From NCBI RefSeq assembly GCF_014281055.1, contig NZ_JACRSE010000003.1:62001-126000 (forward strand): 64,000 bases of DNA, given 5' to 3'. A model generated the notes under the pieces. The model searched no databases. It saw nothing but the letters and a program-made list of their open reading frames with translations, and had not been told where the DNA came from. The stretch is from Fluviispira vulneris (lineage in GTDB: Bacteria > Bdellovibrionota_B > Oligoflexia > Silvanigrellales > Silvanigrellaceae). Position numbers and translations under genes: made by a program. Below are positions 17,473 to 26,323 of this stretch, in pieces. Positions within the stretch are counted from its first letter, which is position 1; each line of letters starts with the position of its first letter.

Positions 17473-17514
17473 TGTGTCATAATAAAAGTTTCAATTTTTG
17501 TGGATAAGAGCTAA

Positions 17515-17919
17515 ATGAAAATTTCACTATTTATTGACAATATTATACATCTTTTCGCATACTTTATTCTTTGTTTAGTTTTTTATACGATAAGATATTT
17601 ATCTTTACATTCAAAAGAAAAATTTAAACCCAATAGGTTTTTTGGCTATAGAACAGAACTTGCCTTTAAAACACAACAGAATTGGATAATTTTAAATCTT
17701 TGTTTTTGTAAATATATGCTAATTATGTTGCACTTTTATATTCTGATAAATATATCATCCACAGTTCTAAAGTATCTATTATATGATCTAAACCAAGAAG
17801 AAAAGATTTTAGTTTCTTTTTCTTCAATTTTATTATCTCTAACAATGATATTTGGAATATCTTTAGTATTATTAAAAATGCAAAAAATAGAAGAGGAGCT
17901 TAAAAAGTGTTCAAAATGA
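17515..17919 (+). CDS. SdpI family membrane protein
   Basis: A 134-residue protein with about three or four hydrophobic segments. The SdpI signature is present between the first two: KPNRFFGYRTELAFKTQQNW, matching the N..yGYRT..a.....W pattern. In Bacillus, SdpI is the immunity and signalling protein against the SdpC toxin. Many bacteria carry lone homologues of unknown role, and no toxin gene is visible here. It ends convergently with yqhD, and both stop codons lie within a shared hairpin. Confidence 0.75.
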   Translation: MKISLFIDNIIHLFAYFILCLVFYTIRYLSLHSKEKFKPNRFFGYRTELAFKTQQNWIILNLCFCKYMLIMLHFYILINISSTVLKYLLYDLNQEEKILVSFSSILLSLTMIFGISLVLLKMQKIEEELKKCSK

Positions 17920-17942
17920 GAGTAATATTATAATCTCATTTT
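17913..17942. terminator. Bidirectional terminator shared by the SdpI-family gene and yqhD
   Basis: Arms AAAATGAGA (17913-17921) and TCTCATTTT (17934-17942) form a hairpin whose arms contain the stop codons of the two convergent genes and end in T runs on both strands. Confidence 0.6.
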
Positions 17943-19099
17943 TCAAAAGCCAAATCCAAAATTTTTCCTATTTCCTTTGCTCCAATATTGCCATGTTCAC
18001 CAAGCTTTTTCCCACCCGTTACTTTCATAACTTGTTCAGGAATTGCTTTTAAAGCCTTTTTAGTAATTTTATATTCAGATAGCCTTGTTTTGGCCCCCAA
18101 AGATCGAAAGAATTTTTCTGTCTTTTCTATGGCCTGTTTGGCAATTTTTGTATCAGAGTCACCTTTAATGGCAAAAACTTTTGCCCCGTAATGTGCCAAT
18201 TTTTTCTTTTTATTTTCAAATTCATGTTTAAGTACAGCGGGCAAAATAACAGCGAGAGTTTGAGCATGATCCAAACCAAACTGTGCAGTCAATTCATGAC
18301 CAATTTCATGGGTTGCCCAATCTTGTGGAACACCTTTACCAATTGTGCCATTTAAAGCATTTGTTGCACACCACATTAAATTTGCTCTTGCTTCATAATC
18401 ATCAGAGTTTTTTAATGCTTTTGGTCCTTCTTCAATTAATGTCATTAAAATAGCTTCGCTCTGTCTCGTTTGTAGGGGCGCGTTTACAATATAGGTTAAA
18501 TATTGCTCTGTTACATGAACAAAGGGATCAATAATTCCATTTATAATTTGTCTCTCTGGCAAACTAAAAGAAAATGTTGGATCGAGAATTGAAAACTTTG
18601 GAAAAGACAATGGGGAAGAAAAGGCCCGTTTTTCCTTCGTGCTGCGTCTTGAAATGACACTGAACGTGTTCATTTCGGAACCAGTTGCAGATAGAGTCAA
18701 AACACAACCTAACGGTAGAGCCTCTTTAACTTCTTTCCCACATAAAATATCCCAAGCATTTTTACCCTTATACTTTACTGCATGGGCTATAAACTTGCAG
18801 CCATCGATGACGGACCCCCCTCCCACCGCAAGAATAAATTCAACACCTTCTTTCTTACAAAGTTCGACAGCTTTTATAAGTGTATCAAAATCAGGATTTG
18901 CTTCAATCCCAGAAAATTCAATGATATTTTTGTTAGCAAGTGCACTTCTTATTTGTTGATAGACACCATTTTTTTTAATAGAGCCACCACCAAAAGCAAA
19001 AAGGATATTAGATTTATCTTTTAAGAGATTTGGCAATTCACCAATCGTATTCTTTCCAAAAATAACATTCACTGGATTAAATAATTGAAAATTATCCAT
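17936..19099 (-). CDS. yqhD: YqhD-type NAD(P)H-dependent alcohol dehydrogenase
   Basis: A 387-residue iron-containing (group III) alcohol dehydrogenase, the same length as E. coli YqhD and similar throughout. The dinucleotide region shows FAFGGGSIKKNGVY and AVGGGSVIDGCKFIA; the metal site shows GVPQDWATHEIGHELTA and GLDHAQTLAVILP. YqhD reduces short and reactive aldehydes with NADPH and protects against aldehyde stress. It starts 26 bases after gcvPB and on the same strand, so it may be read through from the glycine cleavage operon. The terminator after it overlaps its stop. Confidence 0.9.
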   Translation of the reverse strand: MDNFQLFNPVNVIFGKNTIGELPNLLKDKSNILFAFGGGSIKKNGVYQQIRSALANKNIIEFSGIEANPDFDTLIKAVELCKKEGVEFILAVGGGSVIDGCKFIAHAVKYKGKNAWDILCGKEVKEALPLGCVLTLSATGSEMNTFSVISRRSTKEKRAFSSPLSFPKFSILDPTFSFSLPERQIINGIIDPFVHVTEQYLTYIVNAPLQTRQSEAILMTLIEEGPKALKNSDDYEARANLMWCATNALNGTIGKGVPQDWATHEIGHELTAQFGLDHAQTLAVILPAVLKHEFENKKKKLAHYGAKVFAIKGDSDTKIAKQAIEKTEKFFRSLGAKTRLSEYKITKKALKAIPEQVMKVTGGKKLGEHGNIGAKEIGKILDLAFEK

Positions 19100-19125
19100 A
19101 TCTAATTCCTTTTTACTTTAAATAT

Positions 19126-20604
19126 TTATTCTTCTTTAAATTTATATTTTAAATTTAATTCTCGTGCAGCTTTTACTTCATCGACTTTTTCCCTAAAAGT
19201 ACGCTTTGGATATACTGTCTGAGAATCATTTTGTTCTATAATTTCTTTAACAGAATTTATAAATCGGTCAAGCTCTTCTATACTTTCAGTTTCTGTTGGC
19301 TCAACCATAAGTGCATTTTTAACACATAATGGGAAATAAACTGTTGGGGGATGCATACCGTAATCAATTAATGCTTTTGCTAACTTTGATGTATCAAAAC
19401 CATTCTCTTTTTGATTTAAATCATTAAATATGATTTCATGTAAATGATGTCCATTTACTGGAATGTTTAATATATCTTTTAACTGTGACTTAATATAATT
19501 TGCATTCAAAATAGCATTTTCACTAACTTCTCGCAATCCTTTCCCACCAAGAGCTTTAATGTAACACCAAGCTCGAATAAACATACCAAAATTTCCATAA
19601 AAAGCTTTCACTCTACCAATAGATTTTGGTGAATTATAATTTAAAGCATATCCATTATTTTTTTTCTCGATTAATGGAACTGGCAAGAATGGAACCAATT
19701 TTTCGCTGACTGCTATGGGCCCACTGCCAGGGCCACCACCACCATGCGGAGTTGTAAATGTTTTATGCAAATTAAAATGAATAACATCTGCACTAAAATC
19801 ACCTGGGCGACTGATTCCCAACACGGCATTCATATTTGCGCCATCAATATAAAGAAGAGCATCTTTTTCATGTAATAGTTTTGCAATTTGCTCTATATTT
19901 TTTTCAAAAAAGCCGAGAGTATTCGGATTTGTGAGCATCATTCCAGCAACGTCATCATTTAAAACCGCTTCAACTGATTCTAAAGTAACATATCCATCTT
20001 TACCTGTTGCCACTTGGACTATATTGAAACCAGCGAGGGCAGCACTTGCAGGATTTGTTCCATGCGAAGTATCTGCTGTTAAAATCGTGCGTCTATTTCT
20101 ACCTTTATTTCTATGATATGCGGAAATTAAAAGTAGTCCTGCAAATTCTCCTTGCGCACCTGCGCTCGGCTGTAACGAAACAGCTTTGAGCCCAGTTATT
20201 TCTTTCAAATCTTCCTGCAATTCATACATAATTTGTAAATGAGCTTGACTCCATTGAATTGGATCGTAAGGGTGTAATTCACATATGTCAGCACTCCTTG
20301 CAACCTCTTCATTCAATCTTGGATTGTGCTTCATTGTACAGGAACCCAAAGGATATATTCCAAGATCAATTGCATAATTCCAAGTTGATAAACGAGTAAA
20401 ATGTCTTACAACTTCTGATTCTGAGAGTTCAGGAAGTCTTGCATTTTTTGCTCTCGAGTTATTACCAAAATATTTTTTCGCTGATACTTTTGGAACATCT
20501 AATTCTGGTAAGCCAAATCCATAAGCACCTTCATGTGATCTTTCAAACAAGAGAGGTTCTTCTAAAACAACTGCATGACTTGTAGTTTTATTTAAATAGC
20601 TCAT
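19126..20604 (-). CDS. gcvPB: Glycine dehydrogenase (decarboxylating) subunit 2
   Basis: A 492-residue protein, the PLP-binding half of the split P-protein. The cofactor Lys lies in IHFNLHKTFTTPHGGGGPG. Other family blocks are GSCTMKHNPR near residue 117 and TADTSHGTNPASA. Together with GcvPA it decarboxylates glycine and loads the aminomethyl group on lipoyl-GcvH. The split form is usual in many non-enteric bacteria. It begins 12 bases after gcvPA ends. The C-terminus (about residues 455-492) is charged and lies beyond the common core. Confidence 0.94.
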   Translation of the reverse strand: MSYLNKTTSHAVVLEEPLLFERSHEGAYGFGLPELDVPKVSAKKYFGNNSRAKNARLPELSESEVVRHFTRLSTWNYAIDLGIYPLGSCTMKHNPRLNEEVARSADICELHPYDPIQWSQAHLQIMYELQEDLKEITGLKAVSLQPSAGAQGEFAGLLLISAYHRNKGRNRRTILTADTSHGTNPASAALAGFNIVQVATGKDGYVTLESVEAVLNDDVAGMMLTNPNTLGFFEKNIEQIAKLLHEKDALLYIDGANMNAVLGISRPGDFSADVIHFNLHKTFTTPHGGGGPGSGPIAVSEKLVPFLPVPLIEKKNNGYALNYNSPKSIGRVKAFYGNFGMFIRAWCYIKALGGKGLREVSENAILNANYIKSQLKDILNIPVNGHHLHEIIFNDLNQKENGFDTSKLAKALIDYGMHPPTVYFPLCVKNALMVEPTETESIEELDRFINSVKEIIEQNDSQTVYPKRTFREKVDEVKAARELNLKYKFKEE

Positions 20605-20616
20605 TATATTTTCACC

Positions 20617-21978
20617 TTATCCAAATCTTTTTAAAAGTTCAACATATTTATCTAATTCATCGCGCGTTTTCTTTTCAGTCACAGCTACTATTAGACCTGT
20701 TTTATCTTCAGGAAAAAATCTTTGCAATGAAACACCAGGAGCCAGATCACTTTCAACACATTTTTGAATAAATTCAGCTGAAGAAGTTTTTAAATCAATT
20801 ACAAATTCATTAAATGAATTTGTTTTACTATAGCGAATTTTTGCTTTTCCAGTCTTTAATAATTCTGATTTTAAATATTCTGACTTCGCTAAATTTTGTT
20901 CTGCCAAATCAATAAAACCTTGCTTACCAACCAACGCTAACCAAATCGTAGCCCAAAGTGCGCATAAATTTTGATTGGTACAAATATTTGAAGTCGCTTT
21001 TTCTCTACGAATATGCTGTTCACGCGTGCTTAATGTTAAGGTATAACTTCTTCTCCCAAGAGCATCGACTGTTTCACCGCAAAGACGGCCTGGCATTTGT
21101 CGCACATTTTCCAAACGACTTGTAAACAGACCTAAATAAGGTCCTCCAAAACTTTGCGGCAAACCAAAACTTTGTCCCTCACCAGTTGCAATATCTGCGT
21201 TATATTCTCCAGGAGTTTTTAATAGAGCAAGACTCAGAGGCTCTGTTACGTTAGCGGAAAATAAACTTCCTTTCGAGTGCACTAAATCACATAAATCTTG
21301 CATGTCTTCTATGCAGCCCATGAAATTTGGGCTTTGTGCAATCACGATGGCGACATCATTTCCTAATAAGGTTTTTAACGCTGTTTGAGAGGTTTTTCCT
21401 TCTTCATTTAAAGGAATAATTGTCACCTCAACTCCTAAGTTTGTTACATATGTTTTTAATACTTCGACATATTCAGGATGCACGCCTGCAGAGATGAGAA
21501 TTCTTTTTTTATTTGGTTGCATTCGCATTGCCATCAATGCAGATTCTGCCATACTTGTTGAACCATCGTAATGTGATGCAGACGAAATATCCATGCCAAA
21601 TATCTCTGCAATCATACTTTGAAATTCGAATAAAGCTTGCAATGTACCCTGTGATATTTCTGGTTGATAGGGAGTATAAGACGTTAAAAATTCACCTCTT
21701 AATGTCAATTGATTTACAGCCGCAGGGCAGTAATGATCATAAACACCTGCACCTAAAAAACTTAAATATGAATTTTTATTTCTTGAGTTTTTTAAAAGAT
21801 CATTTATTTTTCTTTTTATATCAAATTCTGATAATTCTTTTCCAATTGCTAATGTACCAGAAAATTGAACTGCTTCAGGTATTCCTTTTAATAATTCATC
21901 TAGGGAATTGACCCCACAGGCTGCCAACAATTTTTTTTTATCTAACTCTGTAGTTGGCAGAAAACGATGACTTGACAT
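20617..21978 (-). CDS. gcvPA: Glycine dehydrogenase (decarboxylating) subunit 1
   Basis: A 453-residue protein, the non-PLP half of the split P-protein. Diagnostic blocks: FLGAGVYDHYCPAAVNQL, TSYTPYQPEISQGTLQALFEFQSMI, SHYDGSTSMAESALMAMR and GLPQSFGGPYLGLF, then RRSYTLTLSTREQHIRREKATSNICTNQ in two overlapping conserved stretches. It pairs with GcvPB in a heterotetramer. It is separated from gcvH by 63 bases containing a strong terminator, so its level may be set independently of gcvT and gcvH. An AAGGAG-like ribosome site precedes the ATG. Confidence 0.94.
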   Translation of the reverse strand: MSSHRFLPTTELDKKKLLAACGVNSLDELLKGIPEAVQFSGTLAIGKELSEFDIKRKINDLLKNSRNKNSYLSFLGAGVYDHYCPAAVNQLTLRGEFLTSYTPYQPEISQGTLQALFEFQSMIAEIFGMDISSASHYDGSTSMAESALMAMRMQPNKKRILISAGVHPEYVEVLKTYVTNLGVEVTIIPLNEEGKTSQTALKTLLGNDVAIVIAQSPNFMGCIEDMQDLCDLVHSKGSLFSANVTEPLSLALLKTPGEYNADIATGEGQSFGLPQSFGGPYLGLFTSRLENVRQMPGRLCGETVDALGRRSYTLTLSTREQHIRREKATSNICTNQNLCALWATIWLALVGKQGFIDLAEQNLAKSEYLKSELLKTGKAKIRYSKTNSFNEFVIDLKTSSAEFIQKCVESDLAPGVSLQRFFPEDKTGLIVAVTEKKTRDELDKYVELLKRFG

Positions 21979-21993
21979 TTAATACTCCTTATC

Positions 21994-22023
21994 AAAAAAA
22001 AAGACGGGTTTTCACAACCCGCC
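21994..22023 (-). terminator. Intrinsic terminator inside the glycine cleavage operon
   Basis: On the minus strand the sequence GGCGGGTT-GTGAA-AACCCGTC forms an eight-base stem and is followed directly by nine T residues. It lies after gcvH and 16 bases before the gcvPA start, so some transcripts should end here. Confidence 0.85.
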
Positions 22024-22041
22024 TTTAAAATCTTTTTAAAA

Positions 22042-22422
22042 TTAATTGCCACCTTTAATGTAGTTTTCATACTCAGAAGCACTCAATAAATCGGTTGGAA
22101 TATTTTCAACCTCTACTTTTACGAGCCATCCTTTTGAATAAGCATCTTCTGCGAGACAATCTGGAGAATCAATTGCTGTTTGATTTATTTCTGTAATTTT
22201 ACAGCTTACCGGCATATAAAGATCGCTGACTGTTTTGACAGATTCAACAGTGCCGAAATTACCTCCAGCTTTAAAACTTGCACCCACTTTTGGAAGATCG
22301 AGATACACAATATCCCCAAGCTGATCGATAGCATATTTTGTGATTCCGATCGTTCCAACATTTCCTTCAATTTTAATCCATTCATGCTCTTTTGTATATT
22401 TTAATCCATTTGGATAAGACAT
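22042..22422 (-). CDS. gcvH: Glycine cleavage system H protein
   Basis: Read from the ATG at 22422 (126 residues), which has GGGG seven bases upstream; a start at 22458 would overlap gcvT and add 12 residues outside the family pattern. The lipoyl-carrying Lys lies in GTVESVKTVSDLY near residue 62. Other family pieces are KYTKEHEWIKIEG and GDIVYLDLPKVG. GcvH shuttles the aminomethyl group between the P, T and L proteins. It sits between gcvT and gcvPA and is followed by an intrinsic terminator. Confidence 0.95.
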   Translation of the reverse strand: MSYPNGLKYTKEHEWIKIEGNVGTIGITKYAIDQLGDIVYLDLPKVGASFKAGGNFGTVESVKTVSDLYMPVSCKITEINQTAIDSPDCLAEDAYSKGWLVKVEVENIPTDLLSASEYENYIKGGN

Positions 22423-22454
22423 TTGTATTCCCCTTTTCCACTTAATCCTTAAGC

Positions 22455-23585
22455 TCAACCCTGAGCACTACCATGAACAAAAAATGGTTTTTTTACAACT
22501 AAAGCAGGTTTTTTTTCTCCTCTAATTTCAATCCATATTTGCGATCCAAGTTTAGAATAAGCTTGATTTACATATGCTAAACCTATATTTTTGCCGACTG
22601 TTGGAGCTGGACAGCCACTCGTTACTATGCCTATACATTTTTCTTCCCCGTTTGAGGCATAAACTTTATATCCATGTCGTCCAATAGCTCTATCTTGCAT
22701 TTCAAATGCAACCAATTTTTTTGTCAAACCTGCTTCTTTCTGTTTGAGAAGCGCTTCTTTTCCTACAAAATTATTTTTTTCAAATTTAGTGACCCATCCT
22801 AAACCACATTCTAATGCGCTGGTTGTGTTGTCCATATCATTTCCATATAAAAGATAACCAACCTCCAAACGCAACGTATCTCTTGCTCCTAAGCCGCAGG
22901 GTTTTACAGAATACTCACCGCCTACTTGCAATAACCCCTTCCATATTTTTGCTGCTGCAGATGCTGGAATATAAATTTCATAACCCAATTCACCTGTATA
23001 ACCAGTTCGCGCTATAATTGCAGGCACGCCAAGCACTTTTCCTTCAGTAAAATGATAATAAGCAAGCTCAGTAATTTTTACGTCCACAACTTTGGCTATA
23101 AGTTCACGACTTTTTGGCCCTTGAATCGCAATTTGTGCATAATCATCGCTAACATTTTCTAAATGAACTCCCTGTTTAGGGCAGTGTTCTTTGAACCAGG
23201 CATAATCTTTTTCAATATTACTTGCATTTACACAAATAAAGAAAGAATCAAACCCTCTTCTATATATGATTATATCATCAACTAAAGTTCCGTTATCATA
23301 GCACAATGCACTGTATTGTGCTTGACCTATATGCAATTTTGCAACATCATTTGAAACGAGGCTCTGCAAATACTCAAGTGCTCCTCGACCCGTTACGATA
23401 ATTTCGCCCATATGACTGACATCAAAAATTCCAACTGAATTTCTGACAGCTTTGTGCTCATCAACCACTCCAGTATACTGAACAGGCATATTCCATCCCG
23501 CAAAAGGAACCATTTTTCCATTTAATGCGAGATGCTCTTCATATAATGGAGTCAATTTTAATTTTTCTTCTACTGGTAATGACAT
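22455..23585 (-). CDS. gcvT: Glycine cleavage system T protein (aminomethyltransferase)
   Basis: Read from the ATG at 23585 (376 residues), with GGAGG five bases upstream; an in-frame start at 23606 adds seven residues only. Conserved blocks: MVPFAGWNMPVQYTGV, GIFDVSHMGEI, RTGYTGELGYEIY, GLGARDTLRLEVGYLLYGNDMD and the C-terminal CIGIVTSG.P.PTVGKNIGLAYV. It moves the methylene group to tetrahydrofolate and releases ammonia. It is the first gene of the gcv operon. The leader (23586-23788) contains no glycine riboswitch pattern that I can find. Confidence 0.95.
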   Translation of the reverse strand: MSLPVEEKLKLTPLYEEHLALNGKMVPFAGWNMPVQYTGVVDEHKAVRNSVGIFDVSHMGEIIVTGRGALEYLQSLVSNDVAKLHIGQAQYSALCYDNGTLVDDIIIYRRGFDSFFICVNASNIEKDYAWFKEHCPKQGVHLENVSDDYAQIAIQGPKSRELIAKVVDVKITELAYYHFTEGKVLGVPAIIARTGYTGELGYEIYIPASAAAKIWKGLLQVGGEYSVKPCGLGARDTLRLEVGYLLYGNDMDNTTSALECGLGWVTKFEKNNFVGKEALLKQKEAGLTKKLVAFEMQDRAIGRHGYKVYASNGEEKCIGIVTSGCPAPTVGKNIGLAYVNQAYSKLGSQIWIEIRGEKKPALVVKKPFFVHGSAQG

Positions 23586-23788
23586 TTCATCCTCCAACGG
23601 CAGCATATAAATTTTTTGGACAAATCATCATCTTAATATAAATGAAGTGAGTCAACTTATTTAAAAATTAATTTTATAAAATTGCAAATTGTATCCTTCA
23701 TTTCAGAAATATGAAAAATGCATTTGGATTTATCATTGATTATTGATATGTTTAATTGATATCCATAATTTGAGGAATCTTTTATATT

Positions 23789-25084
23789 ATGATTAAATCT
23801 AAGCGATTTGATATTAAGGCTGAAACATTCTTGAAATGTTTTTTTGCAATTCTATTTTCTCTAGTGATCATTCGATTTTTCCAAGATAGACTTACACTTT
23901 CCGATTTAAAAGTATATTATGGAGCCTCCCGCGCTTTGATGGGGTGGAGTATTGATCCAAATATATTTGGTCATTATTATGAGCAAATTAATGATCCAAA
24001 TCCCTACCATGCCTATTTTGGCGTTACCAGTGGCATTTACAAATATGCACCATTTTCTTTATTATTGTTTCTTATTTTTTCTATATTCCCTTGGAATGTT
24101 CTATTATTTCTATACCCTTTCATAAATATGCTAGCATTTTATGCATTCTTCAAAATTTTAAAAACTTTACTAATTGACAAATTTTATTTATACAATCCAG
24201 TAGATCAAAAGAAATTAAATATAGCGTTTATCCTATGTTTTATCTTACAGTCTCATAATATTTACAGAGAAATATTTATGGGAAATATTAATATAATCTT
24301 AATGCTTTCATGTGTATATTTTTTAAAATTATTTCTTAACAATAAAACTTTCCTTTCTTCTATTATATTATCTTTAATAATACTTATTAAACCTCACTTT
24401 ATTTTTATTATTCCTTTAATTTTTATATTTAAGTATTTCAGATTAATATTTTATTCTGGAGTGGTCTCATTTCTTATATTTTTCTCTATTTTTCCCATTT
24501 TTGGTATAGAAAAATCCATTGCACTGATTTCAAGTTGGCTCAACACAATCAATGTTCATAACAATTATGCTTGGTATTTAGAAAATCCTCTCAATCTTCA
24601 ATTTATAATATGGAAATTTTTAAAACTATTTCTATCTAATTTAAATAACTCTCAATTAACCGCATATACTTATTCTGTGATAATAATAAGCCATTTAATT
24701 TTATTTATAAATATAGTACTAAAAAGAAAACAATACAATAATATTATGTTTTTGAATTATTATTTTATAATATTAGCCTTGATTCCATTTGTTTTTTTAG
24801 TTGATAGCAATCAACTTATTTATACTATTCCTTTAATAGTTATATTAATATACAATTACATGCTACATACAAAGAGCTCCAATAATACTCTTTCACAAAT
24901 ATCTATTTATTTATTTTCTTTACTCTTTATATTTATAATTATGACCCAACAAATACCAAAGGATTGGCTACCATTAAATTTCTTTGTGGGTTTTTCATAC
25001 TTAACATTTTTTATATATAGTTATTCTATTAAGTATATTTTAAATACTTTGAATAGGCTGACTAGCAGTCGTTCGCATTTTTGA
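23789..25084 (+). CDS. GT87-like membrane glycosyltransferase
   Basis: A 431-residue protein with about ten to twelve hydrophobic segments. After the first helix comes LTLSDLKVYYGASRALMG, then a loop with YHAYFGVTSGIYKYAPFSLL. The D-x-x-x-Y-Y and Y-x-Y-x-P-F pattern fits the GT87 (DUF2029, PimE-like) polyprenol-phosphate-mannose-dependent family. The enzyme would transfer a sugar from a polyprenyl carrier on the outer face of the inner membrane. The acceptor is unknown. It stands alone, divergent from gcvT and convergent with ppa. Codon use is very AT-rich, as in the neighbours. Confidence 0.65.
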   Translation: MIKSKRFDIKAETFLKCFFAILFSLVIIRFFQDRLTLSDLKVYYGASRALMGWSIDPNIFGHYYEQINDPNPYHAYFGVTSGIYKYAPFSLLLFLIFSIFPWNVLLFLYPFINMLAFYAFFKILKTLLIDKFYLYNPVDQKKLNIAFILCFILQSHNIYREIFMGNINIILMLSCVYFLKLFLNNKTFLSSIILSLIILIKPHFIFIIPLIFIFKYFRLIFYSGVVSFLIFFSIFPIFGIEKSIALISSWLNTINVHNNYAWYLENPLNLQFIIWKFLKLFLSNLNNSQLTAYTYSVIIISHLILFINIVLKRKQYNNIMFLNYYFIILALIPFVFLVDSNQLIYTIPLIVILIYNYMLHTKSSNNTLSQISIYLFSLLFIFIIMTQQIPKDWLPLNFFVGFSYLTFFIYSYSIKYILNTLNRLTSSRSHF

Positions 25085-25101
25085 AAATAATAAACTCAGG
25101 T

Positions 25102-25665
25102 CTAGCTTTTAAGTTTATCTTTATTTTTATTATAGAGTTCAATACTTTCTAAAACAACTTTTTCAGCTTCTGCTTTACTGTACCAACCAGAGACTTCCAC
25201 TTTTTTGTTATCGAGTAGTTTATATGTCTTAAAAAATTGTTCTATTTCTCTAAGCATATGGGGATTCGACTTTTGTATTTCTTCTATATCAGTAAAATGT
25301 TTATATTGAGGATCATCTGCATGCACTGCTAAAATTTTATCGTCCGTTTCTCCACCATCAATCATTTTCATTACACCAATGACTTTTGCGTTCATCATGC
25401 ACATAGGTTGAGCAGGATCTTGGCCAATGACCATGATATCAAGAGCATCGCCGTCATCGCAGTATGTTTGAGGAATAAATCCGTAATTAATTGGATAAAA
25501 CATAGGACTCGACATCACACGATCTAGTAATAACAATCCAGATTCTTTATCAATTTCGTATTTGTTTTTGGATCCACGGGGAATTTCTATAATTGCCGTT
25601 ACAACTGATGGAACTTTTTTACCAATGCTCACTGCATGCCATGGATGCCAAGGATTCACTGCCAT
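25102..25665 (-). CDS. ppa: Inorganic pyrophosphatase
   Basis: A 187-residue soluble family I pyrophosphatase. The metal-binding signature DGDALDIMVIG is intact, with upstream IEIPRGSKNKYEIDKESG and YPINYGFIPQTYCDDG and downstream MIDGGETDDKILAV. It hydrolyses pyrophosphate to drive biosynthesis. The C-terminal KKVEVSGWYSKAEAEKVV is typical. It is a single gene, divergent from the SUI1/YciH gene. Confidence 0.95.
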   Translation of the reverse strand: MAVNPWHPWHAVSIGKKVPSVVTAIIEIPRGSKNKYEIDKESGLLLLDRVMSSPMFYPINYGFIPQTYCDDGDALDIMVIGQDPAQPMCMMNAKVIGVMKMIDGGETDDKILAVHADDPQYKHFTDIEEIQKSNPHMLREIEQFFKTYKLLDNKKVEVSGWYSKAEAEKVVLESIELYNKNKDKLKS

Positions 25666-25798
25666 AAGATAAACTCCTCATAAAAATAGTTTAAAAATCC
25701 CTTTCTCATTGCAAAAGCAAGGGATAAAGAAGACTTTCTGTTGTACATGCTGAATGCCCATTTGTGAAGAAAAATATGAGTACGACTTGGAGGGGATC

Positions 25799-26176
25799 AT
25801 GACAGCTAAAAAACGAGCAAAACCAATTAAACTTGAATGGAGTGGGGGGCTTTCATCAACTGAAAGCGAAATCCCAATCAGCTTAAAAACTAAAAATCAA
25901 AAAACCGAAAGCAAAGTTGCAGCAAAAATCACTGGAAAAGCTGACATAAGGCGAGAGAGCAAGGGCAGAGCGGGCAAACCTGTCGCAATTGTTTGTAAAT
26001 TTTCAGATGTAGAAGCTAAAAATCCAGAAAGTTTAAAGCTCCTTTGCTCCGAACTAAAAACCTCACTTGCATGCGGTGGCACTGTAGAAAATGACGAGAT
26101 TATTTTAACCCTCCGTGATTTTGAAAAAATCAAAATCACCCTCGAAAAACTAGGAATATTAGCTAGAATAGTTTGA
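25799..26176 (+). CDS. yciH: SUI1/YciH family translation initiation factor-like protein
   Basis: Read from the ATG at 25799 (125 residues), which has GGAGGGG just upstream; the ATG at 25754 would add 15 unrelated residues. The C-terminal half matches the SUI1/eIF1 domain: RRESKGRAGKPVAIVCKF, then LKLLCSELKTSLACGGTVENDEIILTL and a final LEKLGILARIV. Bacterial YciH influences start-codon choice and stress translation. The N-terminal 45 residues are basic and variable. A weak hairpin with a T run follows. Confidence 0.85.
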   Translation: MTAKKRAKPIKLEWSGGLSSTESEIPISLKTKNQKTESKVAAKITGKADIRRESKGRAGKPVAIVCKFSDVEAKNPESLKLLCSELKTSLACGGTVENDEIILTLRDFEKIKITLEKLGILARIV

Positions 26177-26197
26177 AAATATTTTTAAGTTTTAACT

Positions 26198-26225
26198 AAA
26201 CAAATAAGATTTTGTTTTTTATTTT
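26198..26225 (+). terminator. Weak terminator after the SUI1/YciH gene
   Basis: Arms AAACAAA and TTTGTTT with a six-base loop are followed by TTTATTTTTTT. The stem is all A/T-rich, so strength is doubtful. Confidence 0.4.
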
Positions 26226-26323
26226 TTTGACAAAGCCTTCACACTGCAAAAAATTTCTCCCATGTTTTTAGATAATCTGACGATAATGAATGAGATATAA
26301 AATTTTATTCAAGGTGATTGAAT

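Larger units (their letters stand above)
16956..17514. other. AT-rich intergenic region with promoter B and a possible transposase remnant
   Basis: The left end holds the ribosome site and promoter of secreted protein B. From 17102 to about 17290 I see only AT-rich sequence. From 17293 to 17472 a frame without ATG reads through a GCPKCRSSR motif (17341 onward), which looks like the Cys-pair start of a zinc-ribbon such as those at transposase N-termini. The right end holds the AAGAG ribosome site of the gene at 17515. Confidence 0.45.

Noticed and set aside
18639-18959. Plus-strand frames of 80-106 codons opposite yqhD
   Set aside because: Antisense shadows of a conserved dehydrogenase; no family match or ribosome site.
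21513-21911. 132-codon plus-strand frame opposite gcvPA
   Set aside because: Leu/Phe-rich translation is what the antisense of this AT-rich gene gives; gcvPA is strongly conserved.
23586-23788. Possible glycine riboswitch before gcvT
   Set aside because: I searched the leader for the conserved riboswitch core (GGAGAG... and paired GC-rich stems) and saw only AT-rich sequence.
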